A stretch of DNA of 64,000 bases from Betaproteobacteria bacterium. Its GTDB lineage: Bacteria > Pseudomonadota > Gammaproteobacteria > Burkholderiales > Usitatibacteraceae. The position numbers were made by a program, and so were the translations under genes. Each line of letters opens with the position of its first letter. The stretch's first letter is position 1. Positions 16,931 to 24,971 of this stretch are shown one piece after another. Where the stretch lies: contig JADJEZ010000014.1 in the NCBI GenBank assembly GCA_016708825.1, positions 10,643 to 74,642 of the forward strand, given 5' to 3'. Below the pieces are notes generated by a model. The model had not been told where the DNA came from. It was given only the letters and a program-made list of their open reading frames with translations, and searched no databases.

Positions 16931-17571
16931 GGCAATCGCAACCCGATTGCAGGCAAGTCTGCCGGCTGATGACACTCGCTATACATCTTGTCCGTGGATC
17001 CGCAGCCGCAAAGCTCTTCAGGATGGGTCTCGACCATTCTTTCGTAGGTAGACGACGAAATCTGCGAGCCGGGCCACCGGTGAAACTGTTCCAAGTACAG
17101 GTGCCGAAGAGCCCATTCGGAGTAGAGATCCAGGAGCGTGACGAGCGATCCGCCGTTGCGCCAGGGGCTCTCATCGCCGAGGTGGAAGGCACAGATTGAG
17201 CCAGTCGGGTAGTTGGTGTGCCGTGGCCCTATCCACCGGGCCTCGCCCCCGTCGTTCCGGTCCCAGAATCCCCACGCCGCAACCGTCGCGATGTCGAAAT
17301 CGTATGGTATTGCAACCAGAAACAACGCGCGTCGATCAAGCCCTCGGAGGATGGTACTGGGGACGAGCAGCCAGAGGCCTCGGTCCTGTAGCCAATACTG
17401 GCTGCCCGTGTACTCGTCGCATACTTCCGTCAGCTGTCGGTCTAGGGGGTCTTGAGAACTGCCGACGACGTCGGGTGAGGCCGGACGGGCCTTCCGACCT
17501 CCGGCCGTCCCTTCCTTCCGGCGGCCCTTGCCATGATCCGGCTGCGGATCTTCGCGTTCGTTCGCTGCCAT
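16927..17571 (-). CDS. E2-like (ubiquitin-conjugating-enzyme-fold) protein with C-terminal SEC-C zinc motif
   Basis: The start at 17571 has AGAGGTG upstream, giving 214 residues: a charged, probably disordered first 45, then a globular domain. The core reads as E2-like: an N-terminal helix (DRQLTEVCDEY), strands (GLWLLVPSTI, RALFLVAIPYDFD), then HTNYPTGSICAF with candidate catalytic Cys127, followed by SPWRNGGSLVTLLDLYSEW. Canonical E2s have HPN, then GSIC about eight residues later, then a Trp and a helix, so order and spacing fit. The tail CGCGSTDKMYSECH has SEC-C-type zinc ligands. No E1, ubiquitin-like protein or JAB protease is adjacent. The E2 call rests on motif reading only. Confidence 0.55.
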   Translation of the reverse strand: MAANEREDPQPDHGKGRRKEGTAGGRKARPASPDVVGSSQDPLDRQLTEVCDEYTGSQYWLQDRGLWLLVPSTILRGLDRRALFLVAIPYDFDIATVAAWGFWDRNDGGEARWIGPRHTNYPTGSICAFHLGDESPWRNGGSLVTLLDLYSEWALRHLYLEQFHRWPGSQISSSTYERMVETHPEELCGCGSTDKMYSECHQPADLPAIGLRLP

Positions 17572-17781
17572 TGATGTCACCTCTGCCCATGGGTTGAGTG
17601 AACGCGCCGGTCTCGCTGGGCCGTACGACTCCCGTCGCGGCAAACCTCTACTTCCACTTGGCGGGTGAGCTGTTCGCCGATGCGGCGAAGCTGACCTACA
17701 ACGTCGTCATGCAGCATCGGAAAACCTCCAACTCGCTTGGTCCTACCGGACTACCCAAGGCTGCGACGTCTCCAGCACCCA

Positions 17782-17810
17782 TTGACAATCCGGCCTTTGG
17801 TTTACATAAT
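17782..17810 (+). promoter_or_regulatory. Promoter of the XRE-ImmA/IrrE gene
   Basis: TTGACA (17782-17787), a 17-nt spacer and CATAAT (17805-17810) make a near-consensus sigma-70 promoter 40 nt upstream of the ATG at 17850. Just downstream, AGCCTAATCCTTAGCT (17811-17826) has 6-bp dyad symmetry with one bulge and could be the repressor site. Confidence 0.65.
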
Positions 17811-17849
17811 AGCCTAATCCTTAGCTGTTTGTAACCATGGAGGCATTAG

Positions 17850-18923
17850 ATGATCGGCAACCGGATCAAGCTCGCCCGTGAGGCGTGCGGCTGGTCGTTG
17901 CGCGACCTGGAAGCGAAGATCGAAGGGTTGGTCTCGGCGCAAGCGATCGGCAAGTACGAGCGCAACGAGATGACGCCCAGCTCCAAAGTGCTCCTCGCCC
18001 TCGCGACCGCGCTTGGCGTGGAGCCGGAATTTCTCTTGAGCGAAAAGGAGATCGAGCCAGCGGTCGACTTCCGCAAGGCTCCGGCGGAAGGGGCGCGTGA
18101 CGAGCGCTCCGTCAACGCGATGGTGCTGGACGCAGCCGAACGCTACCTGGAGCTCGAGAGCATCTTTCCCGACACGAGGATCACATGGAGCGCGCCCCAC
18201 TTTGCCGAGTTTAAGTTGACGAAGGTCGAGGATGCGGAAGCCGCCGCCGAGCGTCTTCGCAGCATTTGCGGCTCGGAATCGCGCCGATCGAATCCATGAC
18301 GGAGCTGCTCGAAGACCAAGGCATCAAGGTGATTGCGCTTGCGCTACCGGAATCGGTGTCCGGATCTAAAGCATATGCGAGCGTGGTCGACGGAGAGCGC
18401 GTTGCGATGATCGTCGTGAACGACCGCCATAACGGTGAGCGTCAGCGATTCACGCTGGCCCACGAGCTCGGACACCTCGTCATCGACTGGCCGGCCGGTA
18501 CGGGGCAAGAGCACGAGAGGGCGGCAGACCGGTTTGCTGGCGCATTCTGATGGCCAAAGAGATGGTGGAGAAGGTCATTGGGCGCTCGCGTACGGCGATC
18601 ACCTTCGGCGAATTGGAGGCCGTGAAGCGAGTGTTCAAGGTGAGCCTTGCCGCGATCGTCGTCCGCCTGAAGCAACTGAACATCATCACCAAGACCTTCT
18701 ATGGCGAACTTTGGGCCGTAATCCTCCAACGCGGGCTGAATCAAGTCGGGGCCCCGGAGCCCGACTCAATTGCGCAGGAGGTTCCCGGCCGCGCGCGGCG
18801 CTTGCGCTACGCGCAGTTGCTGAGGGCGCGATTTCCGAATCAAAGGCGGCTGAGCTGCTCAGGATGAAACGACGCGAGCTCGCCAAGTTGCTCGATCCAG
18901 AGCCCGCCTACCAACCCGCGTGA
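17850..18923 (+). CDS. XRE helix-turn-helix plus ImmA/IrrE-type zinc peptidase, three frameshifts
   Basis: One gene is spread over three frames. Part 1 has an HTH (IGNRIKLAREACGWSLRDLE, QAIGKYERNEMTPSS). Part 2 has LGIAPIESMTELLEDQGIKV and the peptidase motif FTLAHELGHLV (HExxH). Part 3 continues KEMVEKVIGRSRTAITFGEL, and the end returns to the first frame (RAVAEGAISESKAAELL). Breaks lie near 18266 (TGG read as TG), 18547 (a C lost before TGATGG) and 18795; each is one missing base and the three together restore the original frame. Such proteins sense stress or phage signals and cleave partner regulators; paired with a PIN toxin gene they act as the antitoxin-side partner. Inactive unless these are sequencing errors. 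Confidence 0.8.
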
Positions 18924-18929
18924 TTCTCT

Positions 18930-19520
18930 GTGGAAATCCTCGTTATCGATGCATCGGTTGCTTTCGACCTTGAAAGGGGTGGCTTACTCGAAGCGATGTT
19001 CCAGCTCCGATATGAGTTCGTCACGCCCGACCTTTTGTATGTGAAGGAACTCGAAAACGACATAATCGGTGCGACCCTGGTTGGCCTCGGCCTTCGGGTT
19101 GTTGAGCTCACGTCGGATGAAGTCAATGCGGCTCAGGCTCTTGCCCGTGGCGATGCACGCCTCTCAAGGCCAGATTGCTGGGCCGCAGTGTGTGCGAAGC
19201 GCGACAACCATCGCCTGCTTTGCGGCGATGCGACTTTGCGATCCCGCGCGGAGGCAGAGGCAATTCGCTGTTCGGGACTGCTGTGGATTCTTGATCGGCT
19301 CGAGGACGCTGCAATCGCGACACCGCGCGCTTTGGCCGATGCGCTATCGCAAATCTTGAAGCATCACCGCGTACGCCTCCCCAGAGCGGAAGTGGAAGCG
19401 CGCCTCGCTCGATGGAGTGCACTTGCGGACCGCCGAGAGATATCGGAGCCGAGCGCTAACTATGGTGCTGAGGGCGGTACCATAGGTTTCCAGGCACGCC
19501 TTGAAGAATCCCCCAGATAG
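18930..19520 (+). CDS. PIN-domain protein, probable toxin paired with the XRE-ImmA gene
   Basis: The 196-residue protein has a GTG start 6 nt after the ImmA/IrrE stop. It starts with a PIN strand and first acidic residue (EILVIDASVAFDLERG), then FVTPDLLYVKELEND, then LSRPDCWAAVCAKRDN and LLCGDATLRSRAEAE, which give the D-E-D-D pattern of PIN nucleases. The C-terminal helical part (LADALSQILKH, RLPRAEVEARLARW) is typical of PIN genes found after XRE-ImmA genes. PIN toxins cleave RNA. The frame is intact even though the partner gene is broken. 268 nt without a gene follow. Confidence 0.75.
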   Translation: MEILVIDASVAFDLERGGLLEAMFQLRYEFVTPDLLYVKELENDIIGATLVGLGLRVVELTSDEVNAAQALARGDARLSRPDCWAAVCAKRDNHRLLCGDATLRSRAEAEAIRCSGLLWILDRLEDAAIATPRALADALSQILKHHRVRLPRAEVEARLARWSALADRREISEPSANYGAEGGTIGFQARLEESPR

Positions 19521-19788
19521 CCTGAGGGCCCTAGGCAGCTACGGGCCGGGCGACGACCTGGCGCCCAAGCGCCCGGCTGCGGCAGTAGTGGAACTACCGA
19601 AGAGTCTCCCTAGTCTTCGGCTTCGATGAAGAATCGAAGTTCTCGCTTCGCGAGGCCGCCTGCGCCGTGTTGAATCAGTGGCCTGGGAAAGCAAAATCGA
19701 AATGCGCGGGAGATTCTGTCGCTCGCGCGGCTCATTGTGTGAGCCACGGCCATAGGAGAATGGCGGCGATGAAAGAGAGTCTTTCGCC

Positions 19789-20627
19789 GTGATCAAGTTC
19801 AATCTCGGAGATGGCGATGAACCCGTCCTCAAGATCACTCAATCGAGTGTTTGGCCGATGGTATACCTCGACCATTGCGCGTGGAGAAAACTCTCTGATG
19901 ACAGCGATCTTCGAACGAGGCTGACAGCAGCAATTAGGAACAAAAGCGGCACGCTTGCCCTTTCATGGGTCAACATCGCCGAGTTCAGCAGAGTTCTGGA
20001 TGCTGGTCAGATACAGCGAGCAGAGAGGCTACTTGACGACGTCCTACCAAACGTCTTTTTTATCGAAATCAATCCATTCACCGTGTCCAAGCGAGAGGCT
20101 GAAGGGCATCCCATGCCGCACGATGACCGCGTGTTTCTTGAGAACTTCGTGAAAACGCCCCGCCCTGGCATGCGCCTGATCTCCGCAGAAGGGTATTTCA
20201 GCATTCTGCAGGACACAGATGTTCCCAACAGTCTTCTGGACCTCGCATCTTCCACAGCAAGGTCAGTCCAGGTTCTGGCGGACTCATACGCCACGGACCC
20301 CAATTTTAAGAATCAGGTAAACCGCAAGTACCGAAAGAAGCCGGGGTAAAACTGGTACTTCAGGAGCTAATTCGGACATACCTCATCGACGGCAAGTCGC
20401 GCTTTGACTCCCATGATGCAATCGACCTAATGCATGCCTCGGTGCCAATCGCCTACTGCGACTTCGTCGTCCTCGATGGCGCATGGAAGCACAGGGCGAA
20501 TCAAATTCGCTCGCGTTTTGAACAAGGGACAGGCAGCCTACCCTCTGCCGAAGTGTTCTCGGCCAACGATGCCGGACTCAATCAATTCTTGGCGGCGCTC
20601 TCAACCGCCAAACCTCCGGCGGAGTAG
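19789..20627 (+). CDS. PIN-like nuclease, single frameshift
   Basis: The first frame (GTG at 19789) gives MVYLDHCAWRKLSDD with Asp28 and LSWVNIAEFSRVLD with Glu65. It stops at 20347 after RKYRKKPG. Reading on one frame back gives VKLVLQELIRTYLIDGK, then HDAIDLMHASVPIAYCDFVVLDGAWKHRAN, the expected C-terminal PIN half. Restoring one G in the GGGG run at about 20343-20346 joins both into about 280 residues. The acidic residues in YLD, AEF, DAIDLMH and VLDG suggest a PIN fold. The family is not named with confidence. It is 2 nt upstream of a second gene of the same kind. Confidence 0.65.
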
Positions 20628-20629
20628 CA

Positions 20630-21851
20630 ATGCTCGTCACACGCGTAATTGGTGACTGTCCAGGCTGCGGCGCAAAGATGGCTTATGGCAACGTGCAGGT
20701 TCGCCGCGACTATGTGTTGCGAGGCTGCAAGAACTGCAAGTATTCGGCGCATGTCCCGTTGCCGCCAGTCCATAAGAGGGTCCTATATCTGGACCAGTTC
20801 TTTTTCAGCAGCGCATTCAAGGAACGGGACGCAAGATTTGTCGGGGCGGCAGAACGCATTCTCGACGTGTCCGCCCACCAACTGATAGTGGCGCCGTTTT
20901 CGTCAGTCCACGAAGACGAAACGCACCAATGGCGAGGCTACGGGGGAAAAGATAAAGATGACTTGATGGAATTCATCAAGGCGACTTCACGGGGTCATGA
21001 GTTTGAACCGGCATACGAGGTTGAAGAAGCTCAGCTAGCAACGGCGCTTGACGCTTTCCTAAAGGGCGAGCCTTCGTCGTTCGTCCTTAAAAGAAGCGAC
21101 GCCATCGAGGACTCCATTCACGAATGGGATGACTATTTCCGTATCGACGTTGGTCGTTACATGGGCGATATCGAGCTAAAGCGAGGATTGAAAGCACAAG
21201 CAGCGGAGCAGTTGGTCAACCTTTCCCGGACTGGCGGAAGTCGAAAAACACGTTCGAGCAGGACGTCGAACTAGAAATACGGCAGGGTGCAAGGGAATAT
21301 GTCGTTGCCTATGCCCGATACGCGGCGCGATTGGCTGCAGGTGACGTTGCAGCGCTTCTTGACTCCCCATCAAGTCGCAAGTCGTTCAATCGCTGCTCCA
21401 TTACCTTCCTGACGTAGCTCCGGAAGACGCCCTCCGGAAGCTCGGCGAATTCTTCAAGTCTGATCACTTCGCCGAAGCGGCGTATCAGTGGATTTCCGCG
21501 CGCATGTTTGCTGTGTTGAAGGACCAAGTCAAAAAGGGCGCCTATCAGCAACGGGACGATGCAATACAGAGGCTGCGTGGAGTGTTTGACGATATCACCC
21601 ACATTTCCACGTATGCGCCCTACTGTGATGCCTTCGTCATGGATCGGTCGATGGCTGGCCTTGTGTCCGACCCAAGGATCGCCCTGACGCAGCGATACGG
21701 TGTGAAGGTCTTCAGCTTGACCAATTGGGACGAAATGCTTGCATGGCTTGAGCAATTGAAAGCTCAAATGAGCGAGGACCATCGACTGGGATTACAGGCG
21801 GCATATCCGAGCGTCTGGATTTCGGGCGCTGGGAAAGTCGTCACGCGCTGA
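20630..21851 (+). CDS. Zinc-ribbon plus PIN-like protein, two frameshifts
   Basis: The N-terminus is a zinc ribbon (CPGCGAKMAY ... GCKNCKYSAH). It is followed by RVLYLDQFFFSSAFKERD and VAPFSSVHEDETHQW, matching the first acidic residues of the neighbouring PIN-like gene. The frame then shifts near 21224 (TTTCCC probably lost a T) to DWRKSKNTFEQDVELEIRQG and YVVAYARYAARLAAGD, and again near 21370 to SQVVQSLLHYLPDVAPEDAL. The end carries YAPYCDAFVMDRSMAGLV, the C-terminal acidic part. Repaired length is about 407 residues. Both shifts fit single-base deletions. Substrate unknown; probably a nucleic-acid-targeting toxin or defence effector. Confidence 0.6.
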
Positions 21852-21877
21852 TGTCCGCTTCGGGTCGGTAGCGGACA
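21852..21877. repeat. Inverted repeat after the zinc-ribbon/PIN-like gene
   Basis: TGTCCGCT (21852-21859) and AGCGGACA (21870-21877) are perfect 8-bp arms around a 10-nt loop, starting at the TGA of the preceding gene. No T-run follows, so it is not a clear intrinsic terminator. The stretch 21878-22079 holds nothing else recognisable before the xsc stop. Confidence 0.6.
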
Positions 21878-22079
21878 CTGCGCGGAGAACTCGAGGATAG
21901 GCAGGAGCGTCAGCGCGCCCCAGGTCCGGGAACCCGCACAAGAATAGGGGCCGAACCTGAACGGTACGGCCCCATTCCCTTCGGGGAGCGCAACACTCAG
22001 CTTGCCCGTCTCCGAACAATGGGGTCTCGAAATGCTCCACTCGACCCCTGCCCCAGCAGAGCCGGGGCGCGGTACAACC

Positions 22080-23867
22080 TCAGACGAACTTCTTGTACTT
22101 GGCGAGGTGCCGCACCGGTTTGGAGAGCGCGTCGCGCCGGAACGGGTCGCCGAGTTCCTTGGTGACCATCATTTCGATCACCGTGGTCTTGCCCTCCGCC
22201 TGCCGCTTCACCGAATCCTGCAAGGCGGCGCCCACGTCGCCCACCTTGTCCACCACCACGCCGTCGCAGCCGAAGGACTTGGCGACAGCGACCCAGCTCG
22301 GGTTCACCAGCTCCACGCCCTGGTAGCGGCGCGAGTAGAAGTCCACGTGGTTCTTCTTCTCCGCGCCCCACTGGCCGTTGTTGAAGACGACGACCGTCAC
22401 GCCGATCTTCTCGCGCGCACAGGTGAGCAATTCGTTCAGCGAGATGCCCCACGCGCCGTCGCCCACGTAGGCGATGGCCGGGCGATCGGGGCGCGCGACC
22501 TTGGCGCCGCAGGCGACCGGGAAGGCGTAGCCGCAGTTGCCGAAGCTCATGGCGGCGAGCATGGAGCGCGGCTCGTCGAAGCGCAGGTAGGAATTCGACA
22601 CCGAGCAGATGTTGCCGATGTCGGTGGAGACCATCGCGCTCTTGGGCATGGCACGCTCCAGCGCCCGCAGCATCTGGCGCGGGTGCATGGAGGAGGAACC
22701 CTTGGAGATCTCGACGGAGTAGGGGTCGGTCTCGTGCGTCCACTTGTCGAGCTCGGCTTCCCACGCGGCCTTCTCGGCCTTGATCGCGGCGTCTCTCTCG
22801 GCCTTGTTGGCCTGGCAGGCGAGCGACTTGCCCGAGAGGCGCGCGACGAGTGCCGCGGCCGCGGCCTTCGCGTCTCCGTTGATGCCCACGCTGATCGGTT
22901 TCACGAGGCCCAGCATCTTCGCGTCCGCGTCGATCTGGATGATCTTCGCGTTCGCGGGCCAGTATTCCATCCCGTATTGCGGAAGCGTTCCGAAGGGTCC
23001 CAGGCGCGTGCCGAGTGCCAGCACCACGTCGGCCTTGGCGATCAGCTTCATCGCCGCCTTCGAGCCCTGGTAGCCGAGCGCGCCGGCCCACAGCGGGTGG
23101 GAAGCGGGGAAGGCGTCGTTGTGCAGGTAGCTCACCGCCACCGGCGCGTGCAGGAGTTCGGCGAGCTTCACGGCTTCCGCCATGCCTTCGCCCATGATGA
23201 CGCCGCCGCCGGAGAGGATGACCGGGAACTTCGCCGCGGCCAGCAGCTTCGCCGCCTCGTCGAGCGCGCCTTCGTCGCCGGCGCCGCGGCCGATGCGGAT
23301 GGGCGCGGGGATCTCGCACTCGATGTCGCCGTAGAAATAGTCGCGCGGGATGTTGAGCTGCGTGGGGCCCATGTCGAGCATCGCGCGGTCGAAGCAGCGC
23401 GCGGTGATCTCGGCCATGCGCTTCGGGTTCATCACGTGGCCCTGGTACTTGGTGATCTTGGAGAAGATCGGCAGTTGCTCCGTCTCCTGGAAGCCGCCCA
23501 GGCCCATGGTCATCGAGCCCGTCTCGGGCGTGATGAGCACCACCGGCGAGTGCGCCCAGTAGGCAGCCGCGGCGCCGGTCACGAAGTTGGTGATGCCGGG
23601 GCCGTTCTGGCCGATGCACACGCCGTGGCGGCCGGAGACGCGCGAGTAGCCGTCGGCCATGTGCACCGCGCCCTGCTCGTGGGCCACGGGGATGAAGCGG
23701 ATGCCGGCGGCGGGAAAGATGTCGAGGGCGTCCATGTAGGCCGAGCCCACGATGCCGAAGACGTCGGTCACGCCGTTCGAGACGAGCGTCTCCACGAAGG
23801 CCTCCGACGGCGTCATCTTCACTTTTCCCTTCACCACTTCGCGGTTGGCCTGCGTCATGTAGTTCAC
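22080..23867 (-). CDS. xsc: Sulfoacetaldehyde acetyltransferase (ThDP-dependent)
   Basis: The 595-residue protein is of the acetohydroxyacid-synthase fold. Near the N-terminus it has GIVGSAYMDALDIFPAAGIR and HEQGAVHMADGYSRVSGRHG (with the ThDP-activating Glu), then GGFQETEQLPIFSKITKYQG and TQLNIPRDYFYGD, which are characteristic of Xsc. The C-terminal ThDP motif is GDGAWGISLNELLTCARE ... NNGQWG. Xsc converts sulfoacetaldehyde plus phosphate to acetyl phosphate and sulfite. It is divergent from an IclR regulator and close to a sulfite exporter, SauS, SauT and acetate kinase, so its metabolic setting is clear. The start could be MNYM at 23867 or MTPSEAF further in. Its last 99 nt recur at 14008-14106. 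Confidence 0.95.
   Translation of the reverse strand: MNYMTQANREVVKGKVKMTPSEAFVETLVSNGVTDVFGIVGSAYMDALDIFPAAGIRFIPVAHEQGAVHMADGYSRVSGRHGVCIGQNGPGITNFVTGAAAAYWAHSPVVLITPETGSMTMGLGGFQETEQLPIFSKITKYQGHVMNPKRMAEITARCFDRAMLDMGPTQLNIPRDYFYGDIECEIPAPIRIGRGAGDEGALDEAAKLLAAAKFPVILSGGGVIMGEGMAEAVKLAELLHAPVAVSYLHNDAFPASHPLWAGALGYQGSKAAMKLIAKADVVLALGTRLGPFGTLPQYGMEYWPANAKIIQIDADAKMLGLVKPISVGINGDAKAAAAALVARLSGKSLACQANKAERDAAIKAEKAAWEAELDKWTHETDPYSVEISKGSSSMHPRQMLRALERAMPKSAMVSTDIGNICSVSNSYLRFDEPRSMLAAMSFGNCGYAFPVACGAKVARPDRPAIAYVGDGAWGISLNELLTCAREKIGVTVVVFNNGQWGAEKKNHVDFYSRRYQGVELVNPSWVAVAKSFGCDGVVVDKVGDVGAALQDSVKRQAEGKTTVIEMMVTKELGDPFRRDALSKPVRHLAKYKKFV
22083..22181. repeat. Right copy of the 99-bp xsc 3'-end direct repeat
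   Basis: This lies inside the intact xsc gene and matches 14008-14106 in the same orientation at 92 of 99 positions, including 33 identical bases at 22083-22115. The two copies bracket about 8 kb of unrelated genes, the arrangement expected for an element that enters a gene's 3' end and supplies a replacement end. Confidence 0.85.
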
Positions 23868-23949
23868 GGGTCGTCCTTTCGGTGCTGAAAATGGAATGGT
23901 CGGTCTCGAAGGATGGAACGATACCCCACGGTTGCGGCGATATCAAGGA

Positions 23950-23994
23950 GTTATTCCGGTGAATGGAACATATTGGTTGCGTAACCGGAATAAC
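23950..23994. promoter_or_regulatory. Perfect inverted repeat between xsc and iclR-type gene (regulator site)
   Basis: GTTATTCCGGT (23950-23960) and ACCGGAATAAC (23984-23994) are exact inverted copies with 23 nt between. Centre spacing is 34 nt, about three helical turns. It is 17 nt upstream of the regulator ATG and about 80 nt upstream of xsc, so it probably binds the IclR protein and controls both directions. Confidence 0.75.
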
Positions 23995-24011
23995 CGGCCT
24001 ATTCTCCGGGC

Positions 24012-24809
24012 ATGACCGACCTGGCCGAAATCCCCACCGAGCGCGCCGGCCGCGAGGCCGCCCAGGAAAACTCCTCCACGCTCAAGGGCTTGGCGGTGCT
24101 GGAAGCGCTGGTACGCGCATCGCGCCCGCCGACCCTCACGGAACTCATGCAGGTGACCGGGCTGCCCAAGCCCACCCTCTATCGCACGCTTGCCCTGTTC
24201 GAGGATGCGGGCTACGTCCAGAGAGAACCGGCCGGGCGCGCCTATGCCGTGGGCCCGCGGCTGGCGGGGCTCGGGCTCGCGATCCTTTCCAATGACGCGG
24301 TGGCGACACAAAGGCGCGCGATCCTGCGCCAGCTCGTGGCCGACGTGGGCGAGACCTGCAACCTCTCGATGTTGCGAAAGGGCGAGGTCGTCTATCTCGA
24401 CCGCGTCGAAGCCGACTGGCCGCTTCGCCTGCACCTTCCCGTGGGCAGCACCGTGCCGCCGCATTGCAGCGCGAGCGGCAAGCTCCTGCTCGCTTCGCTC
24501 CCGCAGGCAGAACGAGATGCGCTCGTGGCGGAGCTCCCGTTGCCGCGCTTCACCGAGCACACCATCACCGACCGCGCGCTGCTCGCGAAAGAGATCGACC
24601 GCATCATCGTGGCCGGCTATGCGGTCGACGACGAGGAGTACGTGATGGGGGTGGCCTGCGTGGCGGTGCCGGTTCGCCTGGCGAACGGCGAGACGATCGC
24701 CGCGGTGGCGGTGCACGCGGCCACCGCGCGCCTTCCGCTGCAGCGCGCGATCGAACTCGCCCCGCGCCTGCACGAAGCCGCGGGACGGCTCGCCGCCACT
24801 TTCGGATGA
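24012..24809 (+). CDS. IclR family regulator of xsc
   Basis: The 265-residue protein has the winged helix region (GLAVLEALVRASRPPTLTE, LPKPTLYRTLALFEDAGYV) and the C-terminal effector domain (DVGETCNLSMLRKGEVVYLDR, PPHCSASGKLLLASL, GYAVDDEEYVMGVACVAVPV), all standard for IclR proteins. It is divergent from xsc with a perfect 11-bp inverted repeat in between. It most likely responds to a sulfonate or its product and controls xsc and perhaps the exporter downstream. Confidence 0.93.
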   Translation: MTDLAEIPTERAGREAAQENSSTLKGLAVLEALVRASRPPTLTELMQVTGLPKPTLYRTLALFEDAGYVQREPAGRAYAVGPRLAGLGLAILSNDAVATQRRAILRQLVADVGETCNLSMLRKGEVVYLDRVEADWPLRLHLPVGSTVPPHCSASGKLLLASLPQAERDALVAELPLPRFTEHTITDRALLAKEIDRIIVAGYAVDDEEYVMGVACVAVPVRLANGETIAAVAVHAATARLPLQRAIELAPRLHEAAGRLAATFG

Positions 24810-24811
24810 AC

Positions 24812-24955
24812 CCCGGCTCCGGCGCGCACGAAGTCCCGGGGTTCGGCGCGCACGTAGCTCCAAGGTCCGGAACGCGTGCAGCGCCAGGGTCCGGAAAGTG
24901 CGCAACTTCAGGGTCCGGAACACACGCGCCCTCAGGTTCCGGAAAGCGCGCAGCT
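24812..24955. repeat. Six degenerate 24-bp tandem repeats
   Basis: Six units of exactly 24 nt start at 24812, 24836, 24860, 24884, 24908 and 24932. The shared core is GGTCCGGAA followed by an NNCGCGCA-like part; inner copies are closest to each other. They begin 2 nt after the iclR-type stop and end 16 nt before the exporter gene. The period is a multiple of three and the array could encode an 8-residue repeat in another frame, but no start supports that. Confidence 0.8.
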
Positions 24956-24971
24956 CACGTCGCGGTGAATC

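Noticed and set aside
19539..19838. A 99-residue minus-strand frame in the gap before the PIN-like gene
   Set aside because: Low-complexity Arg/Ser-rich composition, no ribosome site, and overlap with the real gene start.
13949..22079. Prophage or integrative element with identifiable integrase or transposase
   Set aside because: No integrase, transposase, phage structural gene or tRNA was seen in any frame; only the repeat-bracketed layout supports past insertion.
24812..24955. CRISPR array
   Set aside because: The 24-bp units are contiguous with no spacers, they drift, and no cas gene is present.
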